From contig SAAU01000007.1 in assembly GCA_009929265.1 (NCBI GenBank), positions 1 through 64,000 of the forward strand: a DNA stretch of 64,000 bases. Reading direction: 5' to 3'. The number at the start of each line of letters is the position of its first letter. Within the stretch, counting starts at the first letter, position 1. This stretch comes from Alphaproteobacteria bacterium (GTDB lineage: Bacteria; Pseudomonadota; Alphaproteobacteria; CASFRQ01; SAAU01). Under the pieces are notes generated by a model. It did not search any database. It saw only the letters and a list, made by a program, of their open reading frames with translations, and was not told where the DNA came from. Below are positions 53,822-62,948 of this stretch, piece by piece. Made by a program: the position numbers and the translations under genes.

Positions 53822-54489
53822 TAAATAATCCTTTTCATTGCAAAGATAACAAGCGAGTCGGAAACGTCTTCTGAAAAATCGGAAAGCGATTCGATTTGTT
53901 CCACAAAATCTTTTAGCTGACGTTTTTGGGAAAGCTCCAACGTCTTCTTTTCAAAAAGAGCTTGCTTCATTTTAAAAGCCAATTCATCGACAGCTTTTTC
54001 AAAATAAGAAACCTTATGAATGAAATTTTCAACCTGATAGGGATTTACAAAAAAGCTTCTGGCCGACAAAACCAAAGATTCGACAGCTTTAACACTTTTT
54101 TCAACTAATTCTGAAAATTCTTCCTTTTTAAAAGGAGTGAAATCGGGAAGTTCAATAGCCATAGAATCCAAAATTTTTTCATATTGATTGATAATTTTAT
54201 CTGATTTTTCAAGCAATCGAAGGACATCTGATCTGGCTTCTGGCAATAAAGTATAACGGTAAATACTGGCCTCTATTGAACGACGTAGTTGATCGTTTCT
54301 GCGTTCTAATTTTCTAGTTTTTTCAAGCAATTCAAAAAGAATTTCTTTCTTTTTTGCCCCTTTATATTTTTCCATCACTTCTTCAAACAATAAGCCTGCT
54401 TTTGAAAGATTATCAAAAAATTCGGTCACATATCCGTTTAGCTCATTTGTCTTTTTAAAAAGAGTTATATCCTTAAATGAATCAAACAT
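53821..54489 (-). CDS. DUF47 (PhoU-like) protein, PiT partner
   Basis: 222 residues, mostly helical. FFDNLSKAGLLFEEVMEK and repeated ExxxD/E metal-binding-like helices (SYFEKAVDELAFKMKQAL, IESLSDFSEDVSDSLVIF) fit the DUF47 family. It regulates or assists the PiT transporter. SD GGAGGAAG before the ATG at 54489; overlaps prfB by 8 bp and the PiT gene by one base. Confidence 0.87.
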   Translation of the reverse strand: MFDSFKDITLFKKTNELNGYVTEFFDNLSKAGLLFEEVMEKYKGAKKKEILFELLEKTRKLERRNDQLRRSIEASIYRYTLLPEARSDVLRLLEKSDKIINQYEKILDSMAIELPDFTPFKKEEFSELVEKSVKAVESLVLSARSFFVNPYQVENFIHKVSYFEKAVDELAFKMKQALFEKKTLELSQKRQLKDFVEQIESLSDFSEDVSDSLVIFAMKRII

Positions 54490-55600
54490 TTTCTTCCTCC
54501 AATCCTTTTATTTTCAAAGAAAGAGCTCCTTGTAAAAAGGCATCAATTTCCCCGTCCAATACCCCCGAGGTATCGCTCGTTTCAATATTCGTTCTTAAAT
54601 CCTTCACCAACTGATAAGGCTGCAACACATAAGATCTGATTTGATGTCCCCATCCAATGTCAGATTTGGCGTCTTCAATATTTTTGATTTTTTCTTCTTT
54701 AATTTTCATCTCACGTTCATAAAGACGGGCTTTCAACATCTCCCATGCGGTTGCTTTATTTTGAAATTGAGAGCGTTGATTTTGGCATTGAACAACAATC
54801 CCTGTTGGATTATGTGTGATTCGAATGGCCGAATCGGTTTTGTTAATATGTTGCCCGCCGGCCCCAGAAGAACGATAGGTATCGATTCGGCACTCTTCCT
54901 CTTTTATTTCTACCTGTATCGAGTCGTCTAAAACAGGATATACCCAAAGAGACGCAAAACTTGTATGGCGTCTCGCGTTCGAGTCGAATGGTGAAATCCG
55001 AACCAGCCGATGAACACCGCTTTCAGTTTTAAGCCACCCATAAGCTTGATAACCCAAAATCTTTATCGTGACTGATTTTAATCCCGCTTCATCGCCTGGT
55101 GTTTCATCAACATATTCAACCTTAAACCCTTTTTTAGCGGCATATCTTGTATACATCCGAAGAAGCATTTCCGCCCAATCTTGGGCTTCCGTCCCTCCGG
55201 CCCCTGCATGAATTTCAAGATAGCAATCGTTTTTATCCGCCTCCCCTGATAAAAGTAAAGAAAGCGTATAGGTTTTAGATTTTTCCAAAAGATGCGTTAG
55301 ATTTTCCTCAATTTCATTCAGCATTTTTTCATCAGATTCTTCTTGAGCCAAATTGGCAAGTTCTTCGGCTTCTTGAATTTTTAAATTCAGAAACTCGTAG
55401 GTTTTTAAATTCTGTTCAATATGAGTCTTTTCACTCATCAACGCTTGCGCTTTTTTAGGATCTTCCCATAGCGTAGATTCGGCTGTCAAAGCTGTTAATT
55501 CTTCCAACCTATTTTTTGACGTCTCATAGTTTAAGAACTTTTCAATCAGATGAAGTTTTTCTTTGTTTTGTTTTATTAAATTTTCTATTTCAGCTTTCAA
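54482..55600 (-). CDS. prfB: Peptide chain release factor 2
   Basis: RF2, 372 residues. The tripeptide recognition motif SPF is in ISPFDSNARRHTSFAS and the catalytic GGQ in SSGAGGQHINKTDSAI. Recognises UGA and UAA. The start region reads through without the programmed +1 frameshift known from E. coli (no in-frame UGA at the usual site), so synthesis is not autoregulated that way. Its start overlaps the end of mrcA by four bases (ATGA). Confidence 0.97.
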   Translation of the reverse strand: MKAEIENLIKQNKEKLHLIEKFLNYETSKNRLEELTALTAESTLWEDPKKAQALMSEKTHIEQNLKTYEFLNLKIQEAEELANLAQEESDEKMLNEIEENLTHLLEKSKTYTLSLLLSGEADKNDCYLEIHAGAGGTEAQDWAEMLLRMYTRYAAKKGFKVEYVDETPGDEAGLKSVTIKILGYQAYGWLKTESGVHRLVRISPFDSNARRHTSFASLWVYPVLDDSIQVEIKEEECRIDTYRSSGAGGQHINKTDSAIRITHNPTGIVVQCQNQRSQFQNKATAWEMLKARLYEREMKIKEEKIKNIEDAKSDIGWGHQIRSYVLQPYQLVKDLRTNIETSDTSGVLDGEIDAFLQGALSLKIKGLEEENV

Positions 55601-57990
55601 TAAAGGCCTCCAACACTTGGACTATTTTCGTTTGTTTCTATTTCTGCCCCAACAACGGGCGTGGCATGTGTTAAATCTGTGCCTTCTTTAAAGGCCTCAA
55701 CAACCACATCTTTTTCGCCCACAGCTACTGGTTTCCCTGTCTTATAATTAACACGCACAAATTTAACCCCTTGCGGTACACGGAAAGGAACCGCCGGTTT
55801 TAAGGCCAACGCCTTTTTCATAAAAGAGCCAAAAATCGGGGCTGCAACACCGCCACCTGTTCCCCGCCAGCCTAAGCTTTTTGGCGTATCAAATCCAACC
55901 ATAACCCCAACAACCAAATCAGGGGAAAACCCAATAAACCAAGCATCTTTATTATCCGCAGAGGTTCCTGTTTTTCCAGCCAACGCAACCCCTTTCATTT
56001 TCACATGTCGTCCTGATCCACGTTCCACAACACCGGTTAAAATATTCACCATTTGATAAGCTGTCACAGGATTTTCAACTTGAATTGTGTTTTCAATCAG
56101 TTTGGGCAACTCTTGAGCGGATGCTTCTTCTCCCTGACAATTTAGACACTCTTTTCTATCTTGCTTATAGATTGTTTTTCCGGATCTATCTTGAATTCTA
56201 TCAATAAAGCTCGGCTCTATCTTCTTTCCGCCATTAACAATCATTCCATAAGCCGTTGCCATGCGAAGCAAAGTCGTTTCTGTTGTTCCTAAAGCAGAAG
56301 AAAGACCCAGATTTAAATGCTCGTTAATACCAAATTTACGGGCATATTTTGCAACTTTTCTCATTCCAATAGCTCTTGCCAAACGCACTGTCATCAAATT
56401 TCGTGACTTTTCAAGCCCGATTCGAAGCGTCGTTGGGCCATAAAAAACTTTGCTATAATTCTTTGGTTTCCACTTCGGCATTCCTTGGCCTTGGCTTAAT
56501 ACAATAGGGGCATCCAAAATCAAACTTGAAGGGGTATAACCCGAATCCAATGCCGCCATATACACAAAAGGCTTAATGGAAGAACCTGGCTGCCGTAAGG
56601 CTTGAGTGGCTCTATTAAATTGACTTTGCTTAAAAGAAAACCCTCCCACAAGAGATAAGACCCGTCCTGTATGCGGATCCAACACAATCATTGAACCGTT
56701 TATTTCTGGATATTGTTGCAACAGATAAACAGAGTGAATTTCATCATTTTGGTTTTCTTTTTGAACAACAATCACATCCCCTGGCTTAAAGTATTTTCCA
56801 GCCTCAATACTGCCTTTTTTCCGTTCAGAAAAAGGAGCAATCCATCTATAGTATTTTTCAGGAACAACCCCTCGTTCCTCATTTGAAAAGGCGATATTTA
56901 ACTTATCCCCTATAGCCGTTAAAACAAGAGCTTTTTGCCAATCTGACGGATAAAAAGAAGGCATTTCAACTTTCTCTAACAGCGTATTTATTTCTTCGTC
57001 TGTCATGAGATCTACATGCCCTAACACCCCACGATAGCCATGTTTTTTATCATAGGCCAAAATTCCTTTACGAAATGCTTTTGTAGCTATTTCTTGGAAA
57101 TTTGGACGCATAGAAGTTCGAACGGAAAGCCCCCCTTGATAAAGAGAATCGGATCCAAACATATCGGTCACTTGCCGTCTAACTTCTTCTGAAAAATATT
57201 TGGCATAGCGAACCTGTTCCTCTTTATCCCTCATGTGAATAACAATATCTTCTTGTATAGCTTGCTTTAATTCTTCCTTGGAAATATAGCCATCTTCAAA
57301 CATTCTTTCTAAAACCCAATTTCGTCTTGAAAGGGCGCGCTGTTTATGTTTCAAGGGATTATAATTGTTTGGCGCCTTTGGAAGGGCCGCTAAAAACGCT
57401 TTTTCCCCTAATGTTAATTCATCTAAGGATTTATCAAAATAATTAAGAGCAGCCGAAGCCACGCCATAGGAACGAGACCCTAAATAAATCTCATTTAAAT
57501 AAAGTTCTAAAATATGTTTTTTAGAAAAGGCTTTTTCTATCCGCATAGCTAAAATAGCTTCCCGTACTTTTCTAGAAAGCGAACGTTCACTACTTAGCAG
57601 AAAATTCTTTGCCACCTGTTGCGTAATCGTCGAGCCGCCCTCCATTCTTCGACCTAAATTTTTAAGATTAACAAGAACGGCACGCAAAATGCCAATTGGG
57701 TCAATTCCATTATGGGTGTAAAATCGTTTATCTTCGGCTGAAATAAAGGCTTGTTTTAGACGTGTCGGAATGGAAGTTTCTGGGATAAAAATACGTTTTT
57801 CTGTTGCATATTCGGCCAAAAGCTGCCCGTCTTCCGTATAAAGACGTGTTGTAATTAGGGGTTCGTAATTTGCAAGCTGCATAAAATTAGGTAAATCTTT
57901 ACTATAATGCATCACCACTAAAGAAATGCCTAAAAAAGCTGCGATACAAAGAACGCAAAATAAACTAAATAACGTTGATAAGTATTTCAT
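55597..57990 (-). CDS. mrcA: Penicillin-binding protein 1A (bifunctional)
   Basis: 797 residues. Membrane anchor (about 8-28), GT51 glycosyltransferase domain (AEDKRFYTHNG with the catalytic Glu, GGSTITQQVAKN, RKVREAILAMRIEK), an OB-like domain, and the transpeptidase with GSSIKPF (SxxK), SRN (SxN) and KTGTSADNKDAWF. Polymerises and cross-links peptidoglycan. First gene of the operon mrcA-prfB-DUF47-PiT-AsmA-anmK. ATG at 57990 with AGAGGCC upstream. Confidence 0.96.
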   Translation of the reverse strand: MKYLSTLFSLFCVLCIAAFLGISLVVMHYSKDLPNFMQLANYEPLITTRLYTEDGQLLAEYATEKRIFIPETSIPTRLKQAFISAEDKRFYTHNGIDPIGILRAVLVNLKNLGRRMEGGSTITQQVAKNFLLSSERSLSRKVREAILAMRIEKAFSKKHILELYLNEIYLGSRSYGVASAALNYFDKSLDELTLGEKAFLAALPKAPNNYNPLKHKQRALSRRNWVLERMFEDGYISKEELKQAIQEDIVIHMRDKEEQVRYAKYFSEEVRRQVTDMFGSDSLYQGGLSVRTSMRPNFQEIATKAFRKGILAYDKKHGYRGVLGHVDLMTDEEINTLLEKVEMPSFYPSDWQKALVLTAIGDKLNIAFSNEERGVVPEKYYRWIAPFSERKKGSIEAGKYFKPGDVIVVQKENQNDEIHSVYLLQQYPEINGSMIVLDPHTGRVLSLVGGFSFKQSQFNRATQALRQPGSSIKPFVYMAALDSGYTPSSLILDAPIVLSQGQGMPKWKPKNYSKVFYGPTTLRIGLEKSRNLMTVRLARAIGMRKVAKYARKFGINEHLNLGLSSALGTTETTLLRMATAYGMIVNGGKKIEPSFIDRIQDRSGKTIYKQDRKECLNCQGEEASAQELPKLIENTIQVENPVTAYQMVNILTGVVERGSGRHVKMKGVALAGKTGTSADNKDAWFIGFSPDLVVGVMVGFDTPKSLGWRGTGGGVAAPIFGSFMKKALALKPAVPFRVPQGVKFVRVNYKTGKPVAVGEKDVVVEAFKEGTDLTHATPVVGAEIETNENSPSVGGLY

Positions 57991-58011
57991 TGGCCTCTAT
58001 CCTTTTGTCTT

Positions 58012-58040
58012 AAGATATAGATTTTTTTAAAATGTTGCAA
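58012..58040 (-). promoter_or_regulatory. Promoter of mrcA operon
   Basis: On the minus strand: TTGCAA (58035-58040), 17 bp, TATCTT (58012-58017). Predicted leader of about 15 nt including the Shine-Dalgarno. Confidence 0.5.
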
Positions 58041-58141
58041 TGATAAAGAACACTCTTTAGAATAATGAAACTTAAAAAAAGAACGAAACGGGCCTTTTTT
58101 TTGAAAAGAAAAGGGAGTTTTAAAAAATTAAGGAGAAAAAG

Positions 58142-58594
58142 ATGAGAGCTCTTGTGCAACGAGTCTCTTCTGCAAAAGTGGAAGTCAAAGGAAAAACAGT
58201 TGGACAAATTAAAGCTGGTCTATGTGTTTTTATTGGTGTTTGTCCGACAGATACGCAAAAAGAAATCACATGGATGGCCAAAAAACTTGCAACACTTCGG
58301 ATTTTTGAAGATGAAAATGAAAAAATGAATCTTTCTATCCAAGATATTGAAGGAAGCTTTTTAATTGTTTCTCAATTTACCTTATACGCGGATTGTTCTA
58401 AGGGATGTCGTCCCTCCTTTTTAAAGGGAGGCGATATTTCTTACGCCAAGAAAATTTATACCCTTTTTCTAGAGGAGCTTCAAAAATATAACCGCCCCAT
58501 TGAAACAGGAGTTTTCCAAGAAACAATGCAAGTTTCCTTAAAAAATGAAGGCCCTTCAACCTTTCATATTGAAACACCTCCTTCAAAATGCTAA
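58142..58594 (+). CDS. dtd: D-aminoacyl-tRNA deacylase
   Basis: 150 residues. MRALVQRVSSAKVEV, VSQFTLYADCSKG and the GP motif near the C-terminus (NEGPSTFHIE; usual NDGPVTL). It removes D-amino acids from tRNA. The usual Val after GP is Ser here, but the Gly-Pro pair is intact. SD AAGGAG seven bases upstream. First of a likely three-gene unit with the small ORF and murA. Confidence 0.95.
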   Translation: MRALVQRVSSAKVEVKGKTVGQIKAGLCVFIGVCPTDTQKEITWMAKKLATLRIFEDENEKMNLSIQDIEGSFLIVSQFTLYADCSKGCRPSFLKGGDISYAKKIYTLFLEELQKYNRPIETGVFQETMQVSLKNEGPSTFHIETPPSKC

Positions 58595-58624
58595 TCTGTC
58601 TTCCGAAAGAATAAGGATGTTTAG

Positions 58625-58759
58625 ATGAAAAAACCAGATAAAGCTTCCCTCAGGGAAGAAAAAGCTTTGAAAAAATTCGAAAAAGAGGCCACTCTTTTAA
58701 AAAGAAACCTTCTTTTGAGAAAAGAACAAAAACAGGAGATTAAAAATGGAAAAGCTTAA
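58625..58759 (+). CDS. Small basic protein (44 residues) overlapping murA
   Basis: Starts ATG AAA AAA CCA GAT and encodes [20 protein letters not shown] plus 24 further residues ending KNGKA. Highly charged, helical, Lys/Arg/Glu-rich. SD AAGGA lies eight bases upstream. The stop codon is inside murA: the two frames overlap by 14 bp. Small basic proteins of this kind next to murA are, from memory, known in Alphaproteobacteria (ending in a RRKxQxR pattern), which supports a real gene. Function unknown. Confidence 0.6.
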   Translation: MKKPDKASLREEKALKKFEKEATLLKRNLLLRKEQKQEIKNGKA

Positions 58760-60005
58760 AATTGTCGGTGGACATTGCTTAAATGGAACGATCCATGTTA
58801 AAGGGGCAAAAAATGCCGTCCTCCCTTTAATGGCAGCTGGCCTTTTGACAAGCGATAAGCTCACACTTAATAATGTTCCCCATTTGGCAGACATTATCAA
58901 TATGAATAAATTGTTATCTACTTTAGGATCTGATGTCTCTCAAGAGGAAAATAGTCTTACAATTCAATCAGATAATATTCAAAATTTTACAGCCCCCTAT
59001 GAACTTGTTTCACAAATGAGGGCTTCTTTTTTGGTTTTAGGACCTTTGCTTGCCCGCTTTGGAAAAGCCAATGTCACGTTGCCGGGAGGGTGTTCTATCG
59101 GTTCAAGACCTGTTGATTTGCATTTAACAGCTTTAGAGCAACTTGGGGCTAAAATTAAAATTGAAAACGGACTTATTTACGCCTCAGTTGAAGGAAAGCT
59201 TAAGGGATGCTCTATTACCTTTCCAAAGCAAACCGTTGGGGGAACACAAAACATTCTTATGGCTGCAACTTTAGCCGAAGGAATCACCGTTTTAAATAAT
59301 GTTGCCATGGAACCAGAATGTGCGGATTTGGCACACTGTCTCAACGCCATGGGGGCAAAAATTTCGGGTATTGGAACTCCTCAATTAACCATCGAAGGGG
59401 TTGAAACCCTTCATGGCGCGACACATAACGTCATTGGGGATAGAATTGAGGCAGCCACTTACGCTGTCGCGGCGGCCATCACACATGGGAAAATTTATAT
59501 CACAGGGTGTCCTCTTTCTTATTTAAGCTCTGTCGGCGAACATCTTATTGAAGCGGGGGTTCAAATCAAAGAAACCAAAGACGGCTTTATCTCAGATGCC
59601 ACAGATTCTGTCCTTGTCGGAACGGATATGATGACCGAGGTTTATCCTGGCTTTCCAACGGATGTGCAAGCCCAATTTATGGCTTTAATGTCGACAGCCT
59701 ATGGCGCCTCTATGATTACAGAGACGATTTTTGAAAATAGGTTTATGCATGTGCCAGAGCTTAAACGTATGGGTGCAAATATCACTATTCATGGAAAATC
59801 ATCTGCCATTGTTCGGGGATCTCAACACCTTTCTGGCGCCCCCGTTATGGCTACCGATTTAAGAGGATCTGTTGCTTTGGTTTTGGCCGCTTTGGCCGCC
59901 AGAGGAGAAACCACAATCTCTCGCATCTATCATTTAGATAGAGGCTATGACGCCTTAGAAGATAAGCTCCGCTCTTGTGGCGCCGAAATCAAACGCGTTA
60001 AATAA
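58746..60005 (+). CDS. murA: UDP-N-acetylglucosamine 1-carboxyvinyltransferase
   Basis: First committed enzyme of peptidoglycan synthesis, transferring enolpyruvate to UDP-GlcNAc. 419 residues. [32 protein letters not shown] with the PEP-binding catalytic Cys (C116), and [19 protein letters not shown]. The Cys is the fosfomycin target, so sensitivity is expected. ATG at 58746 lies inside the small ORF. Terminator at 60025. Confidence 0.97.
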   Translation: MEKLKIVGGHCLNGTIHVKGAKNAVLPLMAAGLLTSDKLTLNNVPHLADIINMNKLLSTLGSDVSQEENSLTIQSDNIQNFTAPYELVSQMRASFLVLGPLLARFGKANVTLPGGCSIGSRPVDLHLTALEQLGAKIKIENGLIYASVEGKLKGCSITFPKQTVGGTQNILMAATLAEGITVLNNVAMEPECADLAHCLNAMGAKISGIGTPQLTIEGVETLHGATHNVIGDRIEAATYAVAAAITHGKIYITGCPLSYLSSVGEHLIEAGVQIKETKDGFISDATDSVLVGTDMMTEVYPGFPTDVQAQFMALMSTAYGASMITETIFENRFMHVPELKRMGANITIHGKSSAIVRGSQHLSGAPVMATDLRGSVALVLAALAARGETTISRIYHLDRGYDALEDKLRSCGAEIKRVK

Positions 60006-60024
60006 GATTCCCTTTTAAAAAAAC

Positions 60025-60056
60025 AAAAGCCCTTTCAAAAATGAAGGGGCTTTTTT
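60025..60056 (+). terminator. Terminator after murA
   Basis: AAAAGCCCTTTC (60025-60036) and GAAGGGGCTTTT (60043-60054), T tract. One mismatch in the stem. A near copy of this element occurs at 61063-61094. Confidence 0.8.
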
Positions 60057-60064
60057 AAGACTTT

Positions 60065-60985
60065 TTAACGTCGGCCAAGGACAATATCAATAGAATAGGA
60101 ACCAATCGCCCCTTGCAGCCTTATCCATTTTCTGTTTAATTTTGGAAAAAGATATAGCTTTATCCCCTTCTTCTTAACGTGAAAACGAATGATGTTTTTT
60201 CTAAGCTCTCTAAAGGAAGGGACCTTATTAAGCCCTCTTAAAATATAAAAATCATCAGCATGATAATCTAACGCAAACTGTTTTATTCCCGCCTTTTCAA
60301 GCGCCTCTATCCAATAATATTCCGGCAAAATATCCTTGCTTTGCTTTCCTTCTTCAAATTTATTTTCAATCATCTTTTGAAGAACTTCCTCTTTTAAGAA
60401 AAGGGCTTTACTCATCGTTTCGGGTTTGGCAAAAAATAATAAATCAGATCCTGTTAAATGCTTAAAATCATTCGTCACCCCCGAGCTTAAAAAATTCGCC
60501 CGAAAAACAGAGGCAGAAACCTCTTCTGCTGTCAGCTTTTTTATAAAATCTTCAATATTAAACTTTGATAACAAAACTAAATCAGGCCTTACACACACGA
60601 CAAAATCATATTCTTTCTTGTGCTCTTTAGCATAGGCTTCTCTCAATAAATTGCATTCATACAAAGAATGGAACATCGATTTCATCCCAAAAATGCTAAT
60701 CTTTCGTCCTAATCCAAGAAGAAGGCCCAAATCCTCTGGAACTTGCGGTTCAATTTTTATTCCTTTCGGCGCATAGAGACTTACATTTTTATCTGTAATC
60801 TCTCGGCTTTTCATATGAACCCCGTGCCAAGTCTGTGTGTTATGATCTATCTTATCCCACGTATGAATAAAAACATCACACTCATAATTTTTAATTAAAT
60901 TTTCATATAAAGAACGATAGCATTTCTTATATGTTCTTAAATGTCCGAAAAGCTGTATCGCTATTTTTAATTTTCTTTTTTTCAT
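60065..60985 (-). CDS. Glycosyltransferase-like protein
   Basis: 306 residues. KIAIQLFGHLRTYKKCYRSL, CDVFIHTWDKIDHNTQTWH and CVRPDLVLL (a DxD-like acidic site) match a family of sugar/polysaccharide-related proteins that often lie in surface polysaccharide clusters of gut bacteria. Role: glycosyl transfer, inferred only. It is flanked by two near-identical terminator sequences and has no polysaccharide genes around it, so it may be an acquired single gene. GC content does not look different by eye. Confidence 0.5.
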   Translation of the reverse strand: MKKRKLKIAIQLFGHLRTYKKCYRSLYENLIKNYECDVFIHTWDKIDHNTQTWHGVHMKSREITDKNVSLYAPKGIKIEPQVPEDLGLLLGLGRKISIFGMKSMFHSLYECNLLREAYAKEHKKEYDFVVCVRPDLVLLSKFNIEDFIKKLTAEEVSASVFRANFLSSGVTNDFKHLTGSDLLFFAKPETMSKALFLKEEVLQKMIENKFEEGKQSKDILPEYYWIEALEKAGIKQFALDYHADDFYILRGLNKVPSFRELRKNIIRFHVKKKGIKLYLFPKLNRKWIRLQGAIGSYSIDIVLGRR

Positions 60986-61062
60986 TTTATTTTACTTTTT
61001 TAAACATCTTGGATTCCAAATAAAATAGAATTGTTTTCACTTTATCACTTTTAAGAAAAAAC

Positions 61063-61094
61063 AAAAGCCCTTTCATTTTTTACAAGGGGCTTTT
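61063..61094. terminator. Terminator downstream of BamE-like gene, near copy of the murA terminator
   Basis: AAAAGCCCTTT (61063-61073) and AAGGGGCTTTT (61084-61094), loop CATTTTTTAC. Serves the minus-strand BamE-like gene and shares 20 bases of left arm and flank with the element at 60025. Confidence 0.7.
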
Positions 61095-61113
61095 TAAGAA
61101 ACCTTTTACATCA

Positions 61114-61464
61114 CTAAGAAGCATTTTTTGTTGAAAGCTGATACCCTGCAATAGATTTCTGGCAAATGCCGCGTGTCTGGGTATAGGAGGCTTCCTTTTT
61201 CTCATCAAAAAAGACAAATAAAACGCAATCATATGTTTTATAGACCCAAGATTGATACGGTTCTTCCATGCGTTTTAACTGAGGGGCCCCTAACAGCGCC
61301 ACCATTTCTTCTTCGCTTTTTCCTTTTAAATTAGAAAGAGTTTTTGGACGTCTAATATTTAAAACAATTGAAAGCGCCTCTCCCCGTTCCCCATTTTGGG
61401 AAAAGGAGCAGGACCCAAGAAAAAGACCTAAACACATAAACGCAACTGCTTTGAAATACATCAT
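61114..61464 (-). CDS. BamE/SmpA-like small lipoprotein
   Basis: 116 residues. Lipoprotein signal with C19 (LFLGSC). The mature domain has LKGKSEEEMVALLGAPQLKR and WVYKTYDCVLFVFF, the pattern of SmpA/OmlA (BamE-fold) domains, though shorter. Outer-membrane assembly or other envelope role, inferred from fold; BamE proper is usually larger. Start may be either of two adjacent ATGs. Lies 64 bp behind mlaC. Confidence 0.6.
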   Translation of the reverse strand: MMYFKAVAFMCLGLFLGSCSFSQNGERGEALSIVLNIRRPKTLSNLKGKSEEEMVALLGAPQLKRMEEPYQSWVYKTYDCVLFVFFDEKKEASYTQTRGICQKSIAGYQLSTKNAS

Positions 61465-61528
61465 TATCTCATTAAAAATTAAACTATTTTCAAAAAATAC
61501 ATGTCCCTTGACAAAATGTCAATCTTTT

Positions 61529-62146
61529 TTACTTTTTTGACACATCTTCCTTTTTTTCTTTAGTTTTTTGATGCTTAAGATTTTCAATTAAAAGAGAAAC
61601 ATCCCCATTATTGGCCTGTAAAAAAGCACTATATTCGTTTCTATAGTTCAAAGCCATACTGACATTTTCAACGACAATATCAATAATTTTATAGCCCTCT
61701 TTTTTCTTTTTAACGCGCCAAATGACTTCGACAGGAGAATCTTTTGCCATAATTTTACTATCTACATAAACCTGAGAGGGAGAACTTTCGATTTTTCTTT
61801 CTCCATAAAAAACAATTTTTTCTCCAGAATAAAGATCAAATCTATCACTCCAAGAACGGGTTGTTGCCTTCACGAAAGTTTCTACAAATTCTTTCCTTTG
61901 GTTCGTATTTGCTTGACGCCAATACCGTCCTAAAACGAAGCGACCAATTGATTTTAGGTCTAATGCTTCGGTAAAATATTTTTCAAACTCTTTTTCTTTT
62001 TGATTCTTTTCTTGTTTGGATTGCAAGACATCTGTAATGATTTTATCTGATAAGTTTTTAACAAATAAAACGGCTGGATCTTGAGCTGCAAAACAAAAAT
62101 TCGCGCTCATTAAAAAGGCCAGAAAATATGTAAAAAGTTTTTTCAT
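61529..62146 (-). CDS. mlaC: MlaC phospholipid-transport protein
   Basis: 205 residues with a signal peptide (about 1-20, cleavage after FAA). DLKSIGRFVLGRYWRQANT, FVKATTRSWSDRF and WRVKKKKEGYKIIDIVVENV (C-terminal conserved pattern) identify MlaC (Tol_Tol_Ttg2 family). The periplasmic shuttle of the Mla pathway, carrying phospholipids between MlaA-porin and MlaFEDB. The gene is 2 bp downstream of mlaA. The ABC genes mlaFEDB are not in the window. Confidence 0.93.
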   Translation of the reverse strand: MKKLFTYFLAFLMSANFCFAAQDPAVLFVKNLSDKIITDVLQSKQEKNQKEKEFEKYFTEALDLKSIGRFVLGRYWRQANTNQRKEFVETFVKATTRSWSDRFDLYSGEKIVFYGERKIESSPSQVYVDSKIMAKDSPVEVIWRVKKKKEGYKIIDIVVENVSMALNYRNEYSAFLQANNGDVSLLIENLKHQKTKEKKEDVSKK

Positions 62147-62148
62147 TC

Positions 62149-62901
62149 TTATTCCTCTGTATCAAATTCAAATTCATAGCTTGGCTTCTCTTGGACATCT
62201 GGTTCTAAGAGCTTTTTCTGATTCTGTTGAAAAGTTGAACGCATCGTTGTATAGAAATCAACGGAATCCTTCTTCATTGAATTATAAAGATCTAAAGAAG
62301 ATTCTTTAACCGCGATAATTCTCACGCCATCTTTTATCCAAACAAGGTTTTCTACCCCCGCATTTTCTGCGGCCAAATAGACAGGGTCTGTAAAGGTTTC
62401 TACTCCTAACCCCATAGTCCTTCTGACATTTGAAGGTCCAAGGAGAGGCAAGACCAGATACGGCCCTTCTGGGAACCCCCAAACAGCCAACGTTTCTGAA
62501 AAACTTGTTTTATTTGATGGGACCCCCACATTCGTTGCAACATCAAATACCCCAGCAACGCCTAAGAACGTATTGGTTAAAAACCGACCTGTTGTTTGAA
62601 CAGACTTTTCAAATTCAAACTGCAAAAGATTGTTTACAAAAGTGACAGGTTCGTAAAGATTATTTAAAAAATTATTCACCCCAGTTCTTACAATTTGGGG
62701 CGTGATAAAGCGATACCCCTTAGCCACTGGATCTAAAACATAGGTATCCACTGTCATATTAAACTTAAAAACTTGGCGATTCATAGGTTCTAAGGGATCC
62801 GCCCGATACGCTCTTAACGCTTCCGCATCATTTCCTTTTGGTGCACTGGCACACGCCCCTAACATTAAAAGAGAACCAACAATAACTACAAAACGTTTCA
62901 C
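62149..62901 (-). CDS. mlaA: MlaA (VacJ) outer-membrane lipoprotein
   Basis: 250 residues. Lipoprotein signal with C17 (LMLGAC). The conserved DPLEPMNRQVFKFNMTVDTY (start of the domain) and PYLVLPLLGPSNVRRTMG are the VacJ signatures. It removes surface-exposed phospholipids from the outer membrane and passes them to MlaC. First gene of mlaA-mlaC, possibly co-transcribed with the LOG gene upstream (47 bp gap). Confidence 0.95.
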   Translation of the reverse strand: MKRFVVIVGSLLMLGACASAPKGNDAEALRAYRADPLEPMNRQVFKFNMTVDTYVLDPVAKGYRFITPQIVRTGVNNFLNNLYEPVTFVNNLLQFEFEKSVQTTGRFLTNTFLGVAGVFDVATNVGVPSNKTSFSETLAVWGFPEGPYLVLPLLGPSNVRRTMGLGVETFTDPVYLAAENAGVENLVWIKDGVRIIAVKESSLDLYNSMKKDSVDFYTTMRSTFQQNQKKLLEPDVQEKPSYEFEFDTEE

Positions 62902-62948
62902 TTAAATTTATCCTTTTTTATAATCAGTTATGATAATTTTAACGATTT

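Noticed and set aside
54482-55600. Programmed frameshift in prfB
   Set aside because: The frame is continuous across the region where E. coli RF2 has its UGA; no slippery CUU-UGA is seen.
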